This document shows, in pieces, positions 1-26,878 of a DNA stretch of 64,000 nucleotides. Under the pieces are notes generated by a model. The model had not been told where the DNA came from and did no database searches. It saw only the letters and a list, made by a program, of their open reading frames with translations. The DNA is taken from NCBI RefSeq assembly GCF_026213295.1, contig NC_079414.1:3926312-3990311 (forward strand). The letters run 5' to 3'. The stretch comes from Gadus chalcogrammus. Its lineage: Eukaryota > Chordata > Actinopteri > Gadiformes > Gadidae. Within the stretch, counting starts at the first letter, position 1. Each line of letters starts with the position of its first letter. Position numbers and translations under genes: made by a program.

Positions 1-1130
1 GCTGCTCCGCAGTGAAAACACACCGGCTTTAAGCATGAGGACAGTGATAAATGAAACAAAGCAGTAGCCGCAGCAGGGGCACAGAGCATTACCTGCACAG
101 GTAAACACCTGACCCTCAGTGAGAGAGCGAGAAGGAGGGCCGTACTTATATACTGCCGCCCTAGTGGTCAGCTGATGCAATTAACTGCAACAAGGCAACC
201 CTATTTCTATACTGCTACATACACAAAGGACAACTTGTCATTTTTTTGTTATATTTGTTCATACTGTTATTAAAACTGATAAGCCTATTCAGCTTTCCAT
301 GATTGTGGATAATCGTTGCACTCCTAAATCCATGCAGCAGGTTGTAGACCCCTGCGTTAGTGAGTGTGGTGCGACACCCCATAAGCGCCACACATTACAC
401 ACACTACAATAAAATAGACTACACCAATGCCCACAATGACCTGCTTATGTTGAAGAATACTGTTCTGTGCTCTGTTTTGATATGGCTGCTTAGCTTGGGG
501 ACAGTTGCAACAACTTGTTGCAACCTTACCCAACCATTCAGCCATGACACAACATCTGGTGTTAGGTAGAAACTCTGACCATTAAGCATGCTGACCATCT
601 CAATTAGAAGTCAACAACCCAATGATTCAAACTAAGTACGTTAGGATTCATTCATACAAAAGATCCGGGCAGCATTACAAAAATACAGCTCATAAAAAAA
701 TAGCGAAACATGTTTTAGAGAAAATAAATGTAGCAGCAAATGATAAGGGTTTTTTCTCTCTTTCTGATCGGGGGAGGGTCTAACTGAGCATGTGCAGTAT
801 GAGTGTCATCACTCCAGCATGTTTCTGATTGGAGTAATAAGACTTGTTTCAACCGTCCCATGGACAACAGCTCTTTGGGGGATTTGGGTTCACGTAATCA
901 GATCTAGAGCCAATCAACAACTCACCCTATTCTTCTCACCTTATCTCTGGCAGTGTGTGCCCACAGCCAGAGTTACACAGCACAGCAACAAATATAGTAT
1001 TTTTTCATATTTCTCATTATTTCAGTTGAATTTTATAGGTTCTATAATATAACCTATAAACCTATAACCTATAACATTAGTTAGTATCATTAGTACAATT
1101 CTAATACATGTAACTACTATACATTTCTGA
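1..1130. other. intergenic, no gene seen
   Basis: AT-rich sequence with only short open frames, none with a recognisable domain. Short direct repeats of a CCTATAA-like motif occur at about 1045-1075. I see no splice-consistent exon here. Confidence 0.5.
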
Positions 1131-1149
1131 AAAGATGGCCCTTCACGGT

Positions 1150-2625
1150 GTAACCAGGCTGCGCCCTTGGCCCCTACCCTAGTTTCTTTGGCAGACCAAA
1201 CCCTGTTCAGAGTTACGCTGATGATGTTGAGGTGTCCTCCAGAGACGAAAGTGTCATACACAACATGCTGGCCAGAACAGATTAATTTCTTCACTGGTCA
1301 AGGCTGGAGGTGATGCACAACAAGTGTGCAGCTCTTTATGAGCGACACAGCGGTGGCAACCGCTGGTATGAAGCCAAATCTGACAAACCACCCTCCTTCA
1401 CAATAATGGGACAGCCTAACAGGGTCTACTCATGCCACGAGTCATACACCTATCTTGGCCAGAACATCAACATTGCGGGTGAGTGGGGGGAGCAGGCACA
1501 GGAGCTATGTTGTGCCTATAAGAACAGAATCGATCTAATTGATTCCTCCCCACTCCCTGTAGTCATGAAACTGGACGCTATCAGAGAGTTGGCCCTGGCA
1601 AAGGTTCAACACCTCTTTGTAAACGTCCACATCCTGCAAAATGTCTTACCGGACATGAACAATAAAACAGTACAGGCTGTCAGAATATGGCTAGGGCTGA
1701 ACTCTCTACACTCTACCCGGGACCTCATCTTCCTCTCACATAAAGAGGGGGGCCTGGCTGTCCGAACCGTGGAAGGGATATACACTGCTACCAGGCTGAC
1801 ACACCTCATCAGCATGCACAACAATGATGATGCCACTGTCAGAGAGCTTGCCAGAGCTTCCCTCCTGCTGGACCTCAGGAAGAGGAAGGTCCCTCTGGCC
1901 AAAGCAGGCAAGGACAGCATCCTAGGCATTGGGAGGAAAAGCAGCGGGAAACTGGACTCACAAGCTGCAGGCTTTGGAGTTCGGTCGGACTGGCCGGACC
2001 TAAATGATCTGTGCAACAGAATGACAGTCAAACTGGAATGGACAAAACACAACTCATGCACAGCACCACAGGCATCTGATGCAGTTGTCACCGACCCATC
2101 TATAACCGCAGAGGCTACTGTATACCACAACGAGGCACAACACATACTACAGAACACAAAAGCAAGGAGATTCCTTCTTAACATAAAACAAACAGAGACC
2201 AAACCACACTGGACTGGACATAGAATGCAGGGGAAGCTAGCATGCCTAGACTTTGCCGACCACTCTGCTTCCCACTCCATGTACAGAAATGCTGCTGTTG
2301 GGGAGGACATCCTCTGTTTCACTGCCAAAGCTAGACTGCAGGTGCTACCTACCAAACACAATCTGGCATTATGGTACCCTGCACACCACCATCCACACTG
2401 TATAATGCACTCTGGCCATCAACTTGAATCAGTTGCCCATATTGTGAATGGCTGTACTATGTACAAAGGATATTGCACACCATGACCGACTTGTCGATCT
2501 GATTTCAAGCAATGTTAAAGAAGTATTTCTAGAAAATGTGACAATGTACAAACATTCACGCATCATGCCGGAATGGTTTAACATCTCTATTGATGTGTTT
2601 AGTAACATCCCAAATACTCCCTGAT
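1150..2625 (+). pseudogene. RT/C-terminal fragment of an R2-like non-LTR retrotransposon
   Basis: A 391-residue frame (1310-2485) resembles the region downstream of the reverse transcriptase core in non-LTR elements with a restriction-like endonuclease (R2/NeSL/Rex6 type). The same frame upstream reads through a YADD catalytic box at 1214-1225, interrupted by TAA at 1283-1285. The C-terminal part has a Cys/His cluster (about 2394-2455) ending in NGC. A following HHDRLVDLI-like segment lies in another frame from about 2473, so a one-base shift separates them. The 5' part of the element (N-terminal domains and most of the RT) is absent. Seen: YADD, stop, frameshift, Cys/His cluster. Known: R2-type proteins place a Cys/His finger and endonuclease after the RT. 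Inferred: a dead, 5'-truncated copy. The exact clade is uncertain. Confidence 0.7.
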
Positions 2626-3199
2626 ATTGTGTTTTTAAACAGAGACAGAAGGGAAATGCTCTTACTTGAGATAGGCTGTGTGTTTGATCTGTAGGCCTAC
2701 ATGGAAATTGCTTTCAACGATAAAATCGTTAAATACCAGCCCATTCTGGAAATACTAAGGGACCTATGAAGGCTACCAATGCAAGCTAATATTTTTTGCA
2801 GCTTGGGGCATGTCCACAACCTTTTCAGTGGATCAAGGCTGCCAGGGCTCTCCGAAAATCTAGACAATTAGCAAAGCTCTGCTCCATATCAGCAGTGATA
2901 GGCAGTCTGGCAGTGTGGCGCAGGAGATGTTTTTTTTAACCATTGGACAAAGACCATCTAAGACCTAAGAATTAAATGTGTGTGTTGAAAGGGGGCGGTA
3001 TTTAAGCTTATTGACTAATTACTAACAGCAACCAGGACATTCAAAACGATTTTCTATTATGATGATATCATGATGTACATTTTTTAAAGTTAATAAACAG
3101 TCGTTGGTAATTTAGTCGATTCATGACGTTTTCATCACACGGAAGGTTCATTAAATCCTACACACCGATTTCGCTGACGTAACTTGAGTGCCACTTCAA
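2626..3199. other. intergenic, nothing recognised
   Basis: No coding signal or clear repeat family seen between the retrotransposon fragment and the GCTAGC-rich segment that probably begins the zdhhc5 transcription unit. Confidence 0.4.
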
Positions 3200-3867
3200 C
3201 CCTCCTATCAGAGCCAAGTATCACCAACACACTGCTCCTGCACCGTGCTGCCCACTAACACACTGGCCCCTTTCCGGTTCTTCTGACTGTATAACAACGG
3301 CTCCTGTGGATGTAAAAGAAGATGTATGCATGTGATGGACATTGACTTCGACCTCTTGGTTATTAAGCTGCCTTTGTTGGAGCTGCTAGCCAGTGCTAAT
3401 TTAGCAGTGGCTAACGCGAATGAAGCGTTCCCATCGCAGCTAATGGTAGCAGCAGCTAGCTAGCGTCTCTGGAGCAACACAACGTCAGACGGGAGCTAAC
3501 GGGGAAGGTGGTGGCCAGAAGCTGCTCCTTAGCTACCAGACCCTCCAAGCCTGACAGTGATGCTCATGGATCGCTAAAGGACCCTCACATCTGTCCAGAA
3601 TAAATCCTGAAGACCCATCAAACATTCCCTTCTGGATCAGACGACCCATCAAATCCCATTCTGGATCAGAAGACCCATCACATCCTCCTTTCTGAATCAG
3701 AAGACCCATCACATCCTCCTTTCTGGATCAGAAGACCCATCACATCCTCCCTTCAGGATCAGAAGACCCATCACATCCTCCCTTTTGGAACAGAAGACCC
3801 ATCAGCGTCTCTCTTCTGGAGCAGGTGCCATCATGTCAAAGGTGAAACCAAATGTGAGCTTGCTGTG
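3200..3867 (+). promoter_or_regulatory. candidate promoter and first leader exon of zdhhc5
   Basis: A GC-richer stretch with repeated GCTAGC/GCTAAC motifs, such as fish 5' leaders often show, ends at a consensus donor (CTGTG then GTGAGT, donor at 3868). An ATG at 3834 opens a short frame of about a dozen codons that runs into the donor. Joined to the next candidate exon at 5461 it would meet a stop within a few codons, so it behaves like an upstream ORF rather than a protein start. Inferred from position, donor and the downstream gene on the same strand. No transcription start can be read from the sequence, and it could belong to another transcript. Confidence 0.35.
3595..3815. repeat. minisatellite in the leader, about six units
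   Basis: Tandem units of roughly 32-36 bp built around CAGAAGACCCATCACATCC, about six copies with small changes, just upstream of the candidate first donor. Confidence 0.85.
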
Positions 3868-4197
3868 GTGAGTAGACCTGTATCTGGCTGTTAGATTTAC
3901 AAAGTGTTAAGTGAAGACGTAGCTGCTAGTCTCAGCTATCCTTATGTCGTATAGAATTGAACTCTACCATCAATTATTATTTGATGGATTTGCATTTAGT
4001 ACTCGTCAGCGGCGTGCAGGCAAACGTTGCGATCAGTAAAGTTATCTCATAGATTGTGTTGCCACCTTATCGATTCATACATTTTTAATTAAGAATGCCT
4101 TATAAAATACACACAGAAACAAGCAGGTGAAGAGCGGGTCCCCGCTCGGCTGGTACTGATGACTGAGTTGTCAAGGCAGGCTCAGTTCAGTCCCCTT

Positions 4198-4312
4198 AAA
4201 CATGTGATGTTAGACTCTGTTCAGTCATCTCCAACATGTGATGTTACACTCTGTTCAGTCATCTTCAACATGTGATGTTACACTCTGTTTAGTCATCTTC
4301 AACATGTGACTG
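4198..4312. repeat. 34-bp tandem repeat, about 3.5 copies
   Basis: Units built around AACATGTGATGTTACACTC followed by TGTTCAGTCATCT repeat head to tail. The region lies in the presumed leader intron. Confidence 0.85.
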
Positions 4313-5460
4313 AATGTCCCAAGTCGGTAACTAACGCACGAGGAGAAGGTCAAGGATGTTGTTTGACGTTTGTGGAGATGATAACCACCAGCATTGAGCA
4401 AGTTCTGAGTTGCACTATGAAGCCTGGTGAGATGTGCTGCTGGGTTATTGTGAGCTATTCGCGCTAATCATATTGATTCAAATAAATAATAAGCTTAGCA
4501 TGGCATTATATCAGACATATTTTGATTTCGTAGGGAACTACAATGGCTTAGAAATCCAAGTCTTCCTTTTTGTCGATAGGTTCACACCACAGAAGTAAGA
4601 GTGCAGTAGTGTGCATTCTATAATCTGTATAATTTTACATTTCACAATGGGTAGAAGATAATATATTTCAAATGTAAGTCACAGGCCTTTCATCTTGAGA
4701 GGGATAGAAGGTGGGGCCGACATTAACTGGGTGTTGATGGCTCCTCCAAGCAAACCATTTTAGAAGTGGTTTGCTTGCCTAACCATCAGAGATATGATTT
4801 GTGTTGTGCTGTAGGTAGGATTTAAAACCAATAATTTCAGGGTAATTTGTCAGATATGCCATAGTAGTCACCCATCGGCATAGTGAGTGAAATATCTGTT
4901 CTGGTTGACAGCGGGCACGCCTCTGCCTGATGTTTAGATTTAGACAGCTCGCGGGTCATTTCTGACCAATCAGGAGCTCTTGAGGAGCTGAGGTACACCA
5001 GACCTCCAGTTATGAGATATTCACTATTTTTAAACAATCACTATCATTGAATGGATACAAAAACAACTCAAAGCTATAGATTGTCAATTTTGCAAGAATG
5101 AATTTCGATTTTTTTTAATACAGAGCCCAAATTAACATGAAACCCAAATATCAAGTAATTTAACTAATCAAACTCAAACTGTGGACCTAGAACAGATCGT
5201 ACAGAAATGATAGGGTTTTGTTGTTTGGTTTTCAGGATCAGATGCTTTTTAAAGTTCTTGACAACTTTTTAATTTAGATCAACTGAAATCCATTTAGCTA
5301 AATATGTCTTTCATTTTGGCATTAATACCCACATCGGTTTGATTGATCCATTTTCTGTGTTGCGGTTTTGGACATGCGTTACCTATACAGTTCCGGGTTC
5401 TCTTATCTCTTATCAACGTAACCTGCTTTTATAACATTATCTCTCTCTCTTCATTCCAGG
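4313..5460. other. presumed leader intron, nothing recognised
   Basis: AT-rich, no coding exon seen. It ends in a pyrimidine-rich tract and an AG acceptor at 5459-5460 (TCTCTCTCTCTTCATTCCAG). Confidence 0.4.
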
Positions 5461-5885
5461 GCTATGAGGTGCTGAAGAAACAAGAGGTCCGCTACTACTT
5501 GGACTTCAACACTTAGAGACCAGGCAGATGGCCTTCCTCAATGACCGACCATTTGAGAGCCCCAACAAGCAAGGGAAATAAAGTGGTCCCTCCCAACCAG
5601 CGCTTGGATGTAAAGACGAAGCACAGGAACTCCGCCTTCCTCTCCTTCTGCATCTCTCCGTTGCGTCCCCCACATCTTCAAAGCCAGGGGCCCAAGCTCT
5701 CCATCCCAGGCCCTGTGCGGTCCTCCTGCCCGACACTGAGCCACGCTGGGTGGGTCCTCAGGCCCCGGGGCAGCCGTGGAGGGCGTTACTTGGGCCGTCG
5801 ATGCTGTGGAAGGAAGTCGGAAGAATCGACCCAGGAAGTCCCTGGAGCACAAGGCGGAAAAGGAAGAAAAAGGCCACGGGTCTGA
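5461..5885 (+). other. candidate untranslated exon or terminal exon, not recognised
   Basis: A good 3' splice acceptor precedes 5461. The first frame runs 18 codons to TAG at 5513-5515. Several overlapping frames then stay open through a GC-rich stretch to 5885. None matches a protein I recognise, and the phase does not fit the upstream ATG at 3834. An AATAAA lies at about 5576. It could be a second leader exon of zdhhc5, the end of an unrelated short transcript, or chance. Confidence 0.3.
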
Positions 5886-7482
5886 GAGTCCACAGCGCTC
5901 GTGACTAAAGGGGCGGAGCCCAGCGTACGCTGCACCTCAAAGTTATCGTTTTTCCCATGTTAGTTTCTGTTTTATATTCTCCTTACATTTTAAACCCTTT
6001 TTGCATTCAAGGCACCAACAAATTTGTTTTGTTTTCATATTTTTCATCCTTTTGCGCATCACTACAAAGATATTTCTTTTTTATTCATCACATTAAATGG
6101 AAAATGGATGTACAGCAGGGTTTTCTTTTTCTTCGTTATACTCCGGATGCTTGGTCCCCCTCATCATGGCGTCCCTCCGGTCTGAAACCTCCAAGTGAGA
6201 TGGTCCCAAAAGGCCTTCTGCAGCACTAAGAGATGCCTCCACGAGGGAGTCCCAAGCTAGCGCACAGGCCGGCCTCTCAACAACTGACTCCTCTGGGAAG
6301 ACTCCTGGACTGAAACACTGAGGAACAATGCGGCAGGAGCCTTGTATTTGAAATCACTTCGTTCGGCACACAGACCAAAACCTTCTCCGTCTGGAGACCA
6401 GCGATGTAAAAATTAGATGCTTTTATGTTTTATCTGGACGCTTTTTCTTGAGTTGGCAGCAGGTGGCAGAAGAAACAAAGTCACAAGACACTGATTATTT
6501 TCTCATACCGTAGCTCCTTATATCCCAAATTATTCCTTAGACCCCCCCCCCCGTGCTTGTTGTCACCTGCATACCTCACAGGCCTCAACTTTACACTCAT
6601 CCCATTCTGGGTTCCAAGCACAACCCATGGTAGTGAGTGGAAAGAAACATTTAACAATAAGACATATAGATATAAGGATCTTTGTGCAAGAAGTGGTTAA
6701 AAAAAGTAAACAGGCACGCAATTCAAAGTCATGCATTAATTTATGTTAGATTATATCACATGGTCTATAGCACAACAATGTGCTTGATGATGGAGTAGAG
6801 CCTGTTAAGGTGTGTTGTGACCACGGCAGACTCATCTTTAATCCTGGTGACTTGTTTATCATCGACCCTGTCTGCCTTTTTTTGTTCATCATAAACTGAC
6901 AAAACAGCCTTGCAGGGGAGAGTCCAATACGCCTCTGTCACACGTCACACATGCACAAGTTACACAGGGGCCCTGCTAGCATCAGTCAAGTGGTCATTGG
7001 CGCACGGCCTGAGAGCCTGGGCGGGCCTGTTGGTGTGTGGAGTATGTTTCTGAGTGCCTTCTTTTCACCCGCGTTTCGCCATCCTCCCCCTGCGCTTCAG
7101 GTTCCAGTGAAAGATAGACCGCTTCATCATTTGGACCTGATCGTCTGCCCTCTCCTTTGACATTATTATATATATCTGGTTCTGACTGCTCAGTTCCTCC
7201 TCACGCTTTCTCCCTAGCCCCCTCCCCCGGCTCCCCTTTCTGTTCTCCAGTTGATTTTCTTTTCATGGAGTTTTCCTTGCAAAGAAAGAACTTAATCGGA
7301 CTCCCACTAAGTGGGTTCCCATCTCAAACCCATTAAACTCCCAATAGCAGGGGGAGGGGTCATAGCCTAAAACCCCTCCCCTCCACCCAAACATACCTAC
7401 TGAAAGTAGTCTGCCTCTCATCCCCTTGCCTCCTTGAAGCTGTTGTCCTTCCCAAGCCCTACTTTCCCTTCCCTTCTGTCAG
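5886..7482. other. non-coding stretch before the first coding exon
   Basis: No coding exon seen. Contains a C-run at about 6540-6552. A pyrimidine-rich tract ends in AG at 7481-7482, a plausible acceptor for the exon that carries the zdhhc5 start codon. Confidence 0.4.
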
Positions 7483-7602
7483 CGAGTTCCCCAACGAAGA
7501 GCTTCCTGAAACACTTCAATCCCACACTGACACACACTGATACACACCGACACACACAAGGCAACTGCCCACCGTCCAGACGGACGAGCAGGCCCTGAAG
7601 TG

Positions 7603-21505
<13,903 letters not shown>

Positions 21506-24261
21506 ATCGCCATGGCAACGATGGGCCATCCGATGAATGATAATTTGCTTCAAACATTGTCACTAGAAACATGTTCTACTTCAGACTATGAATAACGAGA
21601 GGACCAATAGGGGCTTTTATTTTGAAGGGGGTACCACTTTGAGCTTAATGGAACAAAAAGTTTTTTTGGCCAAACTTTCCCTCATTTATCTTAACAATGA
21701 GACGCACACTGACAAGTGGCCAGCGTCAACTAGATTGAGCCAGATCACCACCATCATTGGGCTGCGTCAGGGTGTAAGAAGAATTTGGCCTCATTCAGAA
21801 AGGCGTCTTCATGGAATCATCACAGTAGGAGAACGGGGACCGATGTTGGACAGGAGCAGGTGTTGGTGTTCTGTATGGTCCAATAGACCAATGGTGTGGC
21901 TGTGAAAAGAGGCTCTTCTGTATAATTCCCTGTAGTAGTTGGGAGTATGGCCCTGGAAGCTGCCGCTCCGCTCACTGGCCTAGTGGTCATAGATATCTCC
22001 GATACAATGCTGTGGTGGAGTGGTTAGACCCAAACAGATGTGCTTCATCAAGTCTCCTTCAAATGGCTCATCACTTGACTTTGCTTTATTCAGGCCAGAG
22101 GATGTCGTGTCTTTTTTTTTTTATTTACTATTTCTGTGGTAGCATGCATCGGCCGATATTCCATAGGCAATATATTTTTGTTTGGATAATTTTTCCTCAG
22201 ACTCCTCAGGGGCCATAGTCTCTTCCATCCTTACATCCAACGTGGTCATGGACCAGGACTCTGCTTGGAGACGCCATCTGATTCAAGTAGTCTGTACTTA
22301 AGTTTACAACTTTTCTGACATTCTTGCCAGTAGCTGGATGAAAGGACAACAACGGCACTGAGGCATTAACTTTGAAGGCTAGTAGCTGTAAAATGACTTT
22401 TTGGATGGCAGTGAAGGGAAATGCAGTGTCGAAATGCAGGTTCTCGCTATTATTTTTCAATTGATAATATACCTAGATGTAAAGATTCCTTGTTTGTACA
22501 GAATGATGTGATTAAGTGTGGATTTTCTAAAGAAAAAAAGAAATCTCAACAAAGTGGTAGTGATGTTGGACTGCAGCATGCACTATTATTACGACTAGCC
22601 TCTATGGGCAACTGTGATTGGATGTGGACTGTACTGTTGGCTATCCTTCGACCCAACGGAATGGTTTACTCGAGTGAACAAGGAAGAAGTGGCTCTAATT
22701 AAGTGCAGTCTTTTTCCTCAAGAAATCTTTACAATTTGCCTTGAAATCAAATGTGTTTTATCTCACTTATTTTATTTCAAATGGTTTTCTATGAATTTCT
22801 ACATAAATTGATCTATTGTTAAATATATCCGTAGGAGGATGTTAATGTCAACTTCTCCATCATGGGAATTCAAATTAGGCCCACTTTAGCAGTTGGTCTC
22901 AAACAAAAAGCCCCCAAGAAATGCATCTCAAAAATGTTTTAGAAAAGTGTTAGTGGCACAACGGCCTATGTGGTGGAGCATGTTTAGGGTTAAGTAGTTA
23001 AAAACATCGGATGCACCTGTCCGTTAATAATTCCAGGTAAGTTTGAGGGACACAGTCTTCCTTTCTTCCCAAGGATTAAAAATAAAATATTCTAGTTTGT
23101 GAAGTGAGATTCTCGGGGGGAGAGATCCAGAACGGCTCGAGTCCAAAGCAGCCAACAGACCACTTATTGGAGGTTTCTGCAATGCAGGTTTCAAATGGAT
23201 CAACCATATACCGTACACTGTATGAAGATGAATTGGTGCTTTAGCTCATCTAATGCCCTGAACAAAAATGGTGGCTTGTGATCCTGTTAAAAAAAAATAT
23301 ATACTATTTAAGTTGCTTTACAGATTAATCAAAAAACAATTGTCCTTAAATATATTATTGGCTTTTTAATGTAATCTCCTGTGTATTGACAGTGATGATC
23401 CCCATGTCGCCATGGTTTTCAATGTTCAATGGTTTAAAGTCTGACCGTTTCATTATTGAAACTGAGCTGTACTTCTACTAGTCCTACAAGAGTAATCATG
23501 TATACCCAAACCACACAAACGGCACTTATAAACCGTCTCACATTTTAAAGTGCGTGACCAGAAAATCATTATAGAAATGTAGAAGCTAATGCTGCCTTTT
23601 TCCCCTAATTAAATGAGTGAGGCTAATTGCGCTACGGTAAAATGGTTCCAATTCTAAACTGCCCAAGATATTTGACGGGTTTGTTCCTATTTGGTGTTAT
23701 TATACGCAATTGAAGAGCAGGCGTCAGTAAATGAACTATCATGAAAGTCTGGTGGCCATTTTCTTGGTTAGGGTCACAAGTGTTTGGATACGGATATTAA
23801 TTACTTCAAAGCAACAAATGTGTACTGTACAGCTTAATGTTTGAACGATTGTGTTTGTCGTTTTGTGCGTGAGAGGGTGTGTTTGAGGGTGATAATAAAA
23901 TGAATGAAAGGTTGGGATCCTAACTTTTCTTTTCAAACAAATTATTTAACTGCATGCTAACAATACTTGAAGGCTATTTCTACAGCGAAACGTATTACAA
24001 AACTACTATTGGCTGGACTACAGGGATTATTTTAAATGAGTTGGCTAATTAATTCGGATTTTTTTTAACTAATCTATGGTAATCTATATAGTCCAATTGT
24101 AAAACTAAATTAGTTCTTTTGATTCTGAGATTGATCAACCCCTATTATAAAAAAAAAAAAAGAAAGGAAGAAAAAATAGAATGAATGGACAATTAAGTGG
24201 ACATTTATTAAAAGGTTACTGACAGGACACTCCAACGAGACTTGTTAAATGGGTGATATTA
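21506..24261 (+). other. zdhhc5 3' UTR and downstream flank
   Basis: Follows the zdhhc5 stop with no further coding signal. AATAAA-type signals occur (for example near 23082 and 23890), but the cleavage site cannot be chosen from sequence alone. Confidence 0.4.
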
Positions 24262-24528
24262 TGCCACCAGGTGTGAGTGTTAATAGTCAATACAAGCCGT
24301 TGGAAAATCTGCCTTTCCGTGTGTTTTGCTGACATCCCACTGGGAGTGTCCACCTAGATGTACGCTGGATAGATCAGTGTACCAGCCTCTCCAGTGGACT
24401 GTAGCAAATGTTGCTTATCTATCCATAATACATCTAGGTGGACAATTCCACTTGTGATTTGTCATTAAAACACAGGAAAAGGTAGATTTTCAAATGCCCT
24501 GGCTAATCACACTCACACCTGTGCCCTA
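24262..24528. mobile_element. foldback MITE, arms about 110 bp
   Basis: CAGGTGTGAGTGTTAAT near 24268 pairs with CTAATCACACTCACACCTG near 24503-24521, and GTCCACCTAGATGTA pairs with TACATCTAGGTGGAC near the centre. Arms are imperfect. No TSD assigned. Confidence 0.75.
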
Positions 24529-25254
24529 TACTACAAACAACACTGAACATACCCAGAGTTAAATGGTAGGCCTACTTTGAAGTTGGGAATCAAAGTTCTT
24601 AATAGCAGGGTTTTTTTGTCCGAAAAAAAAAAGAGTCAGAACTTATCACCTACTATCCTTTTACTTTATTTATGAGAAGCACATTGTCTTGCCACTGTAT
24701 GGAAGGCTACACTTGCCCTTATCTAGAAAAACCTAGCTGGTTTACCAGTGCACAGCGTTTAAAACTGAGCAAAGTCGATGCCAACAGTGTGGAATCGGCA
24801 TATCCTGCCAGGACTAGCCGGGTCGGAGCCTTCCCCTGGAACGGTAGACTGGGGCAGACCTGGTGGTGGTGGGGTGGAACGAAACAGCAAGAAACATGTG
24901 TTGGACTCTTTATAAAGCAGGTGTATGCAGGTGATTGGCAAACTGGCACGCGTGAGTTTGAGTCCTCCTGATAGAACTTGCGCTAAAGCTTACATTACTT
25001 CCAACAAGCTTCTGTGAGGTTATCCATGTAACTGCAGTATACTGTAGATTAAAAAAAAAAGATTACTTATTAAGGGTATAAAATACTAGAACATAACCAT
25101 GATACTGAAGAAAAATAACAGGCAAAGACTAAATATAAAAATATGTATTTCTCCTGAAGCAGTAAATTGGATACTTATGACGAGCTATGACCATGATACT
25201 TGCATATCTGAGGCAAAACTTAAAAGGAGGAAATGACACTGCCTTCAAACTAAT
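24529..25254. other. no feature recognised
   Basis: Short open frames only, no recognised domain or repeat. Confidence 0.4.
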
Positions 25255-25983
25255 TCTAAGACAGGGCAGGGCAGCCTGAGACCAGGGCAGACATGAGGGG
25301 CCTGAGGAAAAAATCTAGAAATATCTTTATGCCCGGGCCTTAGACCAGGAGACATTCACCGGCCCTCTGCCAACAACAGTCTGGAACAAATGTAGCCCTG
25401 GGACCAGAAGAGACTAAACTGCCCCCAGACAAATAATGATTTAGGCCACTCAGCCCTGGGACCAGGAGAGACTAAACTGCCCGCGGACAAATAATGATTT
25501 AGGCCAGTCAGCCCTGAGGGTATAGGAGAATGTTACTTCAGCCCTGGGCCCAGAAGAGACTAAACTGCCCCTAGACAAATAATGATTTAGGCCATTCAGC
25601 CCTGGGACCAGGAGAGATTAAACTGCCCCCAGACAAATAATGATTTAGGCCACTCAGCCCTGGGACCAGGAGAATGTTACTTCAGCCCTAGGACCAGAAG
25701 AGACTAAACTGCCCCCGGACAAATAATGATTTAGGCCACTCAGCACTGAGGGTAGGAGAATGTTACTTCAGCCCTGGGCCCAGAAGAGACTACTGCCCCC
25801 AGACAAATAATGATTTAGCCCACTCAGCCCTGGGATCAGGAGAATGTTACTTCAGCGCTAGGATAAGAAGAGACTAAACTGCCCCCAGACAAATAATGAT
25901 TTAGGCCACTCAGCCCTGAGGGCAGGAGAATGTTACTTCAGCCCTGGGTCCAGAAGAGACTAAACTGCCCCCAGAGAAATAAT
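25255..25983. repeat. minisatellite with about 60/115-bp higher-order units
   Basis: Repeated blocks of AGAAGAGACTAAACTGCCCC, GACAAATAATGATTTAGGCC and CTCAGCCCTGGGACCAGGAG, some with an extra GAATGTTACTTCAGCCC block, so short and long units alternate. Confidence 0.92.
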
Positions 25984-26025
25984 GATTAGGGTTAGGGTTA
26001 GCCTAGGGTTACCCCTAACCCTAAA
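25984..26025. repeat. short interstitial telomere-like tract, head to head
   Basis: TTAGGG-type units on the plus strand are followed within about 15 bp by CCCTAA-type units, making a small palindrome. Confidence 0.8.
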
Positions 26026-26039
26026 TAACCATTGTTTTT

Positions 26040-26169
26040 TTAATATAAGTACAGTAAAGCTTAATTAGTATTACTAGCAGTCTAGCTATCTTAACATGTA
26101 TCACACATGTAAGCTAGCACACATGTGCTCAGCTATCTTAACCATCTTAACATGTATCACACATTCAAG
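26040..26169. repeat. dispersed CACACATGT tandem repeat, left part
   Basis: Blocks of CTTAACATGTATCACACAT and AAGCTAGCACACATGT. The same family recurs at 26879-27005, 55986-56048 and 57870-58045. Confidence 0.8.
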
Positions 26170-26878
26170 GGGGTCATCCCTCTGTTCCCCGGGTCCTATG
26201 TTCCCCGTTTTTCCCAAAAAGGGTCCTATGTTCCCCTGTAGCCACATAGGACATAGGACCCCCTGTAGAACATAGGACCCTATGTTCCCCGCAATCTATC
26301 AATCTTTAAAAATATTTAAACTTTGAAGCGACATTCGCGTGATGACAGCCAATCGGCGTTCAACAGCGTGGCCACTGATTGACATGTGTAACGTAACAGC
26401 CTCAGGCAATCAGCGTTCAACCGGCCAACTCAGTGCAGTGCAGTCCGGGGTGAACTGCAGCATTGAGGAGAAAGTGATTGTTGCCGTTTGCGACTCCCGG
26501 AGCTCTTTATATAATAGTATATAATATAATATAATTGTATAATAATATCACGGCCAAAAGCTCTGTGCGCCTCCGGATGGCCGTAGCGCGGCGAGCTCTC
26601 GTAGGGATTGGGCTTCTCGGGGTTTGTTTACCTGCGAATGAATAGACTGCGTCAGGTTCTCCGACGTCTCTCCCTCTTCCACAAAAGGTAAAGACATGCA
26701 ATGGTAGTTTTCTCGGCCGGAATTTGGCAGTCATTTTAAAAGGGTCCTATGTTCCCCGGTCACATACGGGAACATAGGACCTTTTTGGGTAAAGCGGGGA
26801 ACATAGGACCCTTTTTTTTTAAAAAGGGTCCTATGTTCCCCAGTCACATACAAAGAGGGGAACATAGACACGCTCCCC
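26170..26878. mobile_element. MITE-like element with GTCCTATGTTCCCC repeats
   Basis: The motif GGGTCCTATGTTCCCC and its inverse occur many times, clustered at both ends. The element is flanked by ATTCAAG at 26163-26169 and 26879-26885, consistent with a 7-bp target duplication. Outer ends are GGGG/CCCC with only partial inverted symmetry. No coding capacity recognised. Confidence 0.75.

Noticed and set aside
3595..3815. CRISPR-like array
   Set aside because: Units are directly adjacent, with no unique spacers of constant length; a eukaryotic minisatellite.
3834..5515. A small two-exon protein gene from ATG 3834 to TAG 5515
   Set aside because: With the visible donor and acceptor the phase gives a stop within a few codons; the longer peptide needs a different border without GT, and I recognise no homologue.
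5541..5885. 114-codon frame as a host gene
   Set aside because: All three forward frames and the reverse are largely open in this GC-rich stretch, and no domain is recognisable.
25984..26025. A true chromosome-fusion scar
   Set aside because: The tract is only about 40 bp, next to other repeats; kept as an observation, not a conclusion.
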